From Acidobacteriota bacterium (GTDB taxonomy: Bacteria > Acidobacteriota > Terriglobia > Terriglobales > Acidobacteriaceae), in contig JAJZJJ010000275.1 of the NCBI GenBank assembly GCA_021810175.1, forward strand, positions 1 to 5,318: a stretch of DNA of 5,318 nt. Reading direction: 5' to 3'. Shown here piece by piece: positions 4,796 through 5,318 of this stretch; position 1 is the first letter of the stretch, and every line of letters starts with the position of its first letter. Made by a program: the position numbers and the translations under genes. A model generated the notes under the pieces. It saw only the letters and a program-made list of their open reading frames with translations, was not told the DNA's origin and did not search any database.

Positions 4796-5318
4796 ATGGC
4801 ACCTGTGGCGCTGACGGTGGCCGGATTCGATCCGTCCTCGGGCGCCGGGATGACGGCTGACCTGAAAGTCTTTGATTCTCATGGGATTTATGGGATGGCC
4901 GCGATCACGGCGCTGACCGTGCAGTCGACGCTGGGGGTTCGGAGGGTGGAGCCGGTGAGCGGGCGGACGGTGCGGGAGACGCTCGAATGCCTGGCGGAGG
5001 ATGTCGAGATCGGCGGGGTCAAGATCGGGATGCTGGCGACGGCGGAGGTGGTCCGGGCGGTGGCTGGGTTTCTGCGGGAGGCGGGGATTGCCCGGGAGCG
5101 GGTGGTGCTGGATCCGGTGGTGCGGTCGAGCTCGGGACGGGAGCTGCTGTCGGCGGATGGCGTGGCGGCGATACGGGCGGAGCTGCTTCCGGTGGTGGGC
5201 TGGGTGACTCCGAATGTGGAGGAGCTGGCCGTGCTGGCGGGCGAGTCGGTCGGCGGGCGCGAGGATGTGCCCCGGCTGGCGAGGGTTGTGGCGGGACTCG
5301 GCGGGAGGCGGGGATTGC
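4796..5318 (+). CDS. thiD: Hydroxymethylpyrimidine/phosphomethylpyrimidine kinase, N-terminal part; 3' end outside window
   Basis: ThiD phosphorylates HMP to HMP-P and then to HMP-PP, the pyrimidine half of thiamine, in the cytoplasm. The 174 visible codons cover about two thirds of a usual 265-residue ThiD and run off the window. Seen in order: LTVAGFDPSSGAGMTADLK (6-24), the ribokinase-like start; YGMAAITALTVQST (32-45), with Gln43 at the HMP-contact position of Salmonella ThiD (Gln44 as I recall); VKIGML (75-80); VVLDPVVRSSSG (103-114); and VTPNVEELAVLAG (137-149). The reading frame is intact. ATG 4796 gives the usual short lead before the first strand. An in-frame TTG at 4748 with AAGGAG six bases upstream would add a Gly/Asn/Ser-rich 16-residue tail. 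I prefer the ATG, with moderate confidence. It diverges from rlpA. I see no TPP riboswitch in the 292 bases upstream. Confidence 0.92.
   Translation, partial: MAPVALTVAGFDPSSGAGMTADLKVFDSHGIYGMAAITALTVQSTLGVRRVEPVSGRTVRETLECLAEDVEIGGVKIGMLATAEVVRAVAGFLREAGIARERVVLDPVVRSSSGRELLSADGVAAIRAELLPVVGWVTPNVEELAVLAGESVGGREDVPRLARVVAGLGGRRGL

Noticed and set aside
4637..4882. 81-codon open frame on the - strand over the thiD start
   Set aside because: It is antisense to the conserved ThiD N-terminus and shows no protein-like features.
1..5318. Mobile elements, CRISPR array, tRNA or defence genes
   Set aside because: No transposase or integrase motifs, no regularly spaced repeats, no cloverleaf-like pattern, and each coding stretch is a recognised housekeeping family.

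Overview
The window reads as chromosomal DNA from a GC-rich bacterium (about 60% G+C by eye). It carries ordinary housekeeping genes and shows no sign of phage, transposon, CRISPR array, tRNA or rRNA. Gene style suggests Acidobacteriota (Terriglobia-like), because it combines an exported Dcp-type M3 peptidase, a short RlpA-like protein without a SPOR domain, and a BkdB/SucB-like acyltransferase. That placement is inference; no marker in the window fixes it.

Layout from left to right. (1) The 3' end of a 2-oxoacid dehydrogenase E2 acyltransferase gene (1-687, +), followed by a strong stem-loop. (2) A 222-base gap with a long interrupted inverted repeat and a candidate -10 box. (3) A complete dcp-type gene for a secreted zinc dipeptidyl carboxypeptidase (910-3105, +). 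(4) A terminator hairpin at 3127-3154, where dcp meets the oppositely oriented pyrF. (5) pyrF (3185-3877, -), orotidine 5'-phosphate decarboxylase. (6) A 128-base spacer with an 18-base inverted repeat. (7) An rlpA-like gene (4006-4503, -) with a near-consensus sigma-70 promoter. (8) A divergent intergenic region with an operator-like dyad and a 13-bp hairpin. (9) The 5' part of thiD (about 4796 to the window end, +), HMP/HMP-P kinase of thiamine synthesis.

The genes do not form one pathway. E2 belongs to central carbon or branched-chain catabolism, Dcp to periplasmic peptide turnover, PyrF to UMP synthesis, RlpA to the cell wall, and ThiD to thiamine diphosphate synthesis. Thiamine diphosphate is the cofactor of the E1 partner of the E2 complex, but nothing here shows that this link is more than chance. 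I see no new multi-gene system. The points worth a second look are small: the rlpA promoter that appears to start transcription at the Shine-Dalgarno sequence; a Gln in RlpA where the characterised enzyme has a catalytic His; a perfect 16-base palindrome over the ribosome binding site of the thiD ATG; the 18-base inverted repeat between rlpA and pyrF; and the missing ribosome binding site of pyrF.
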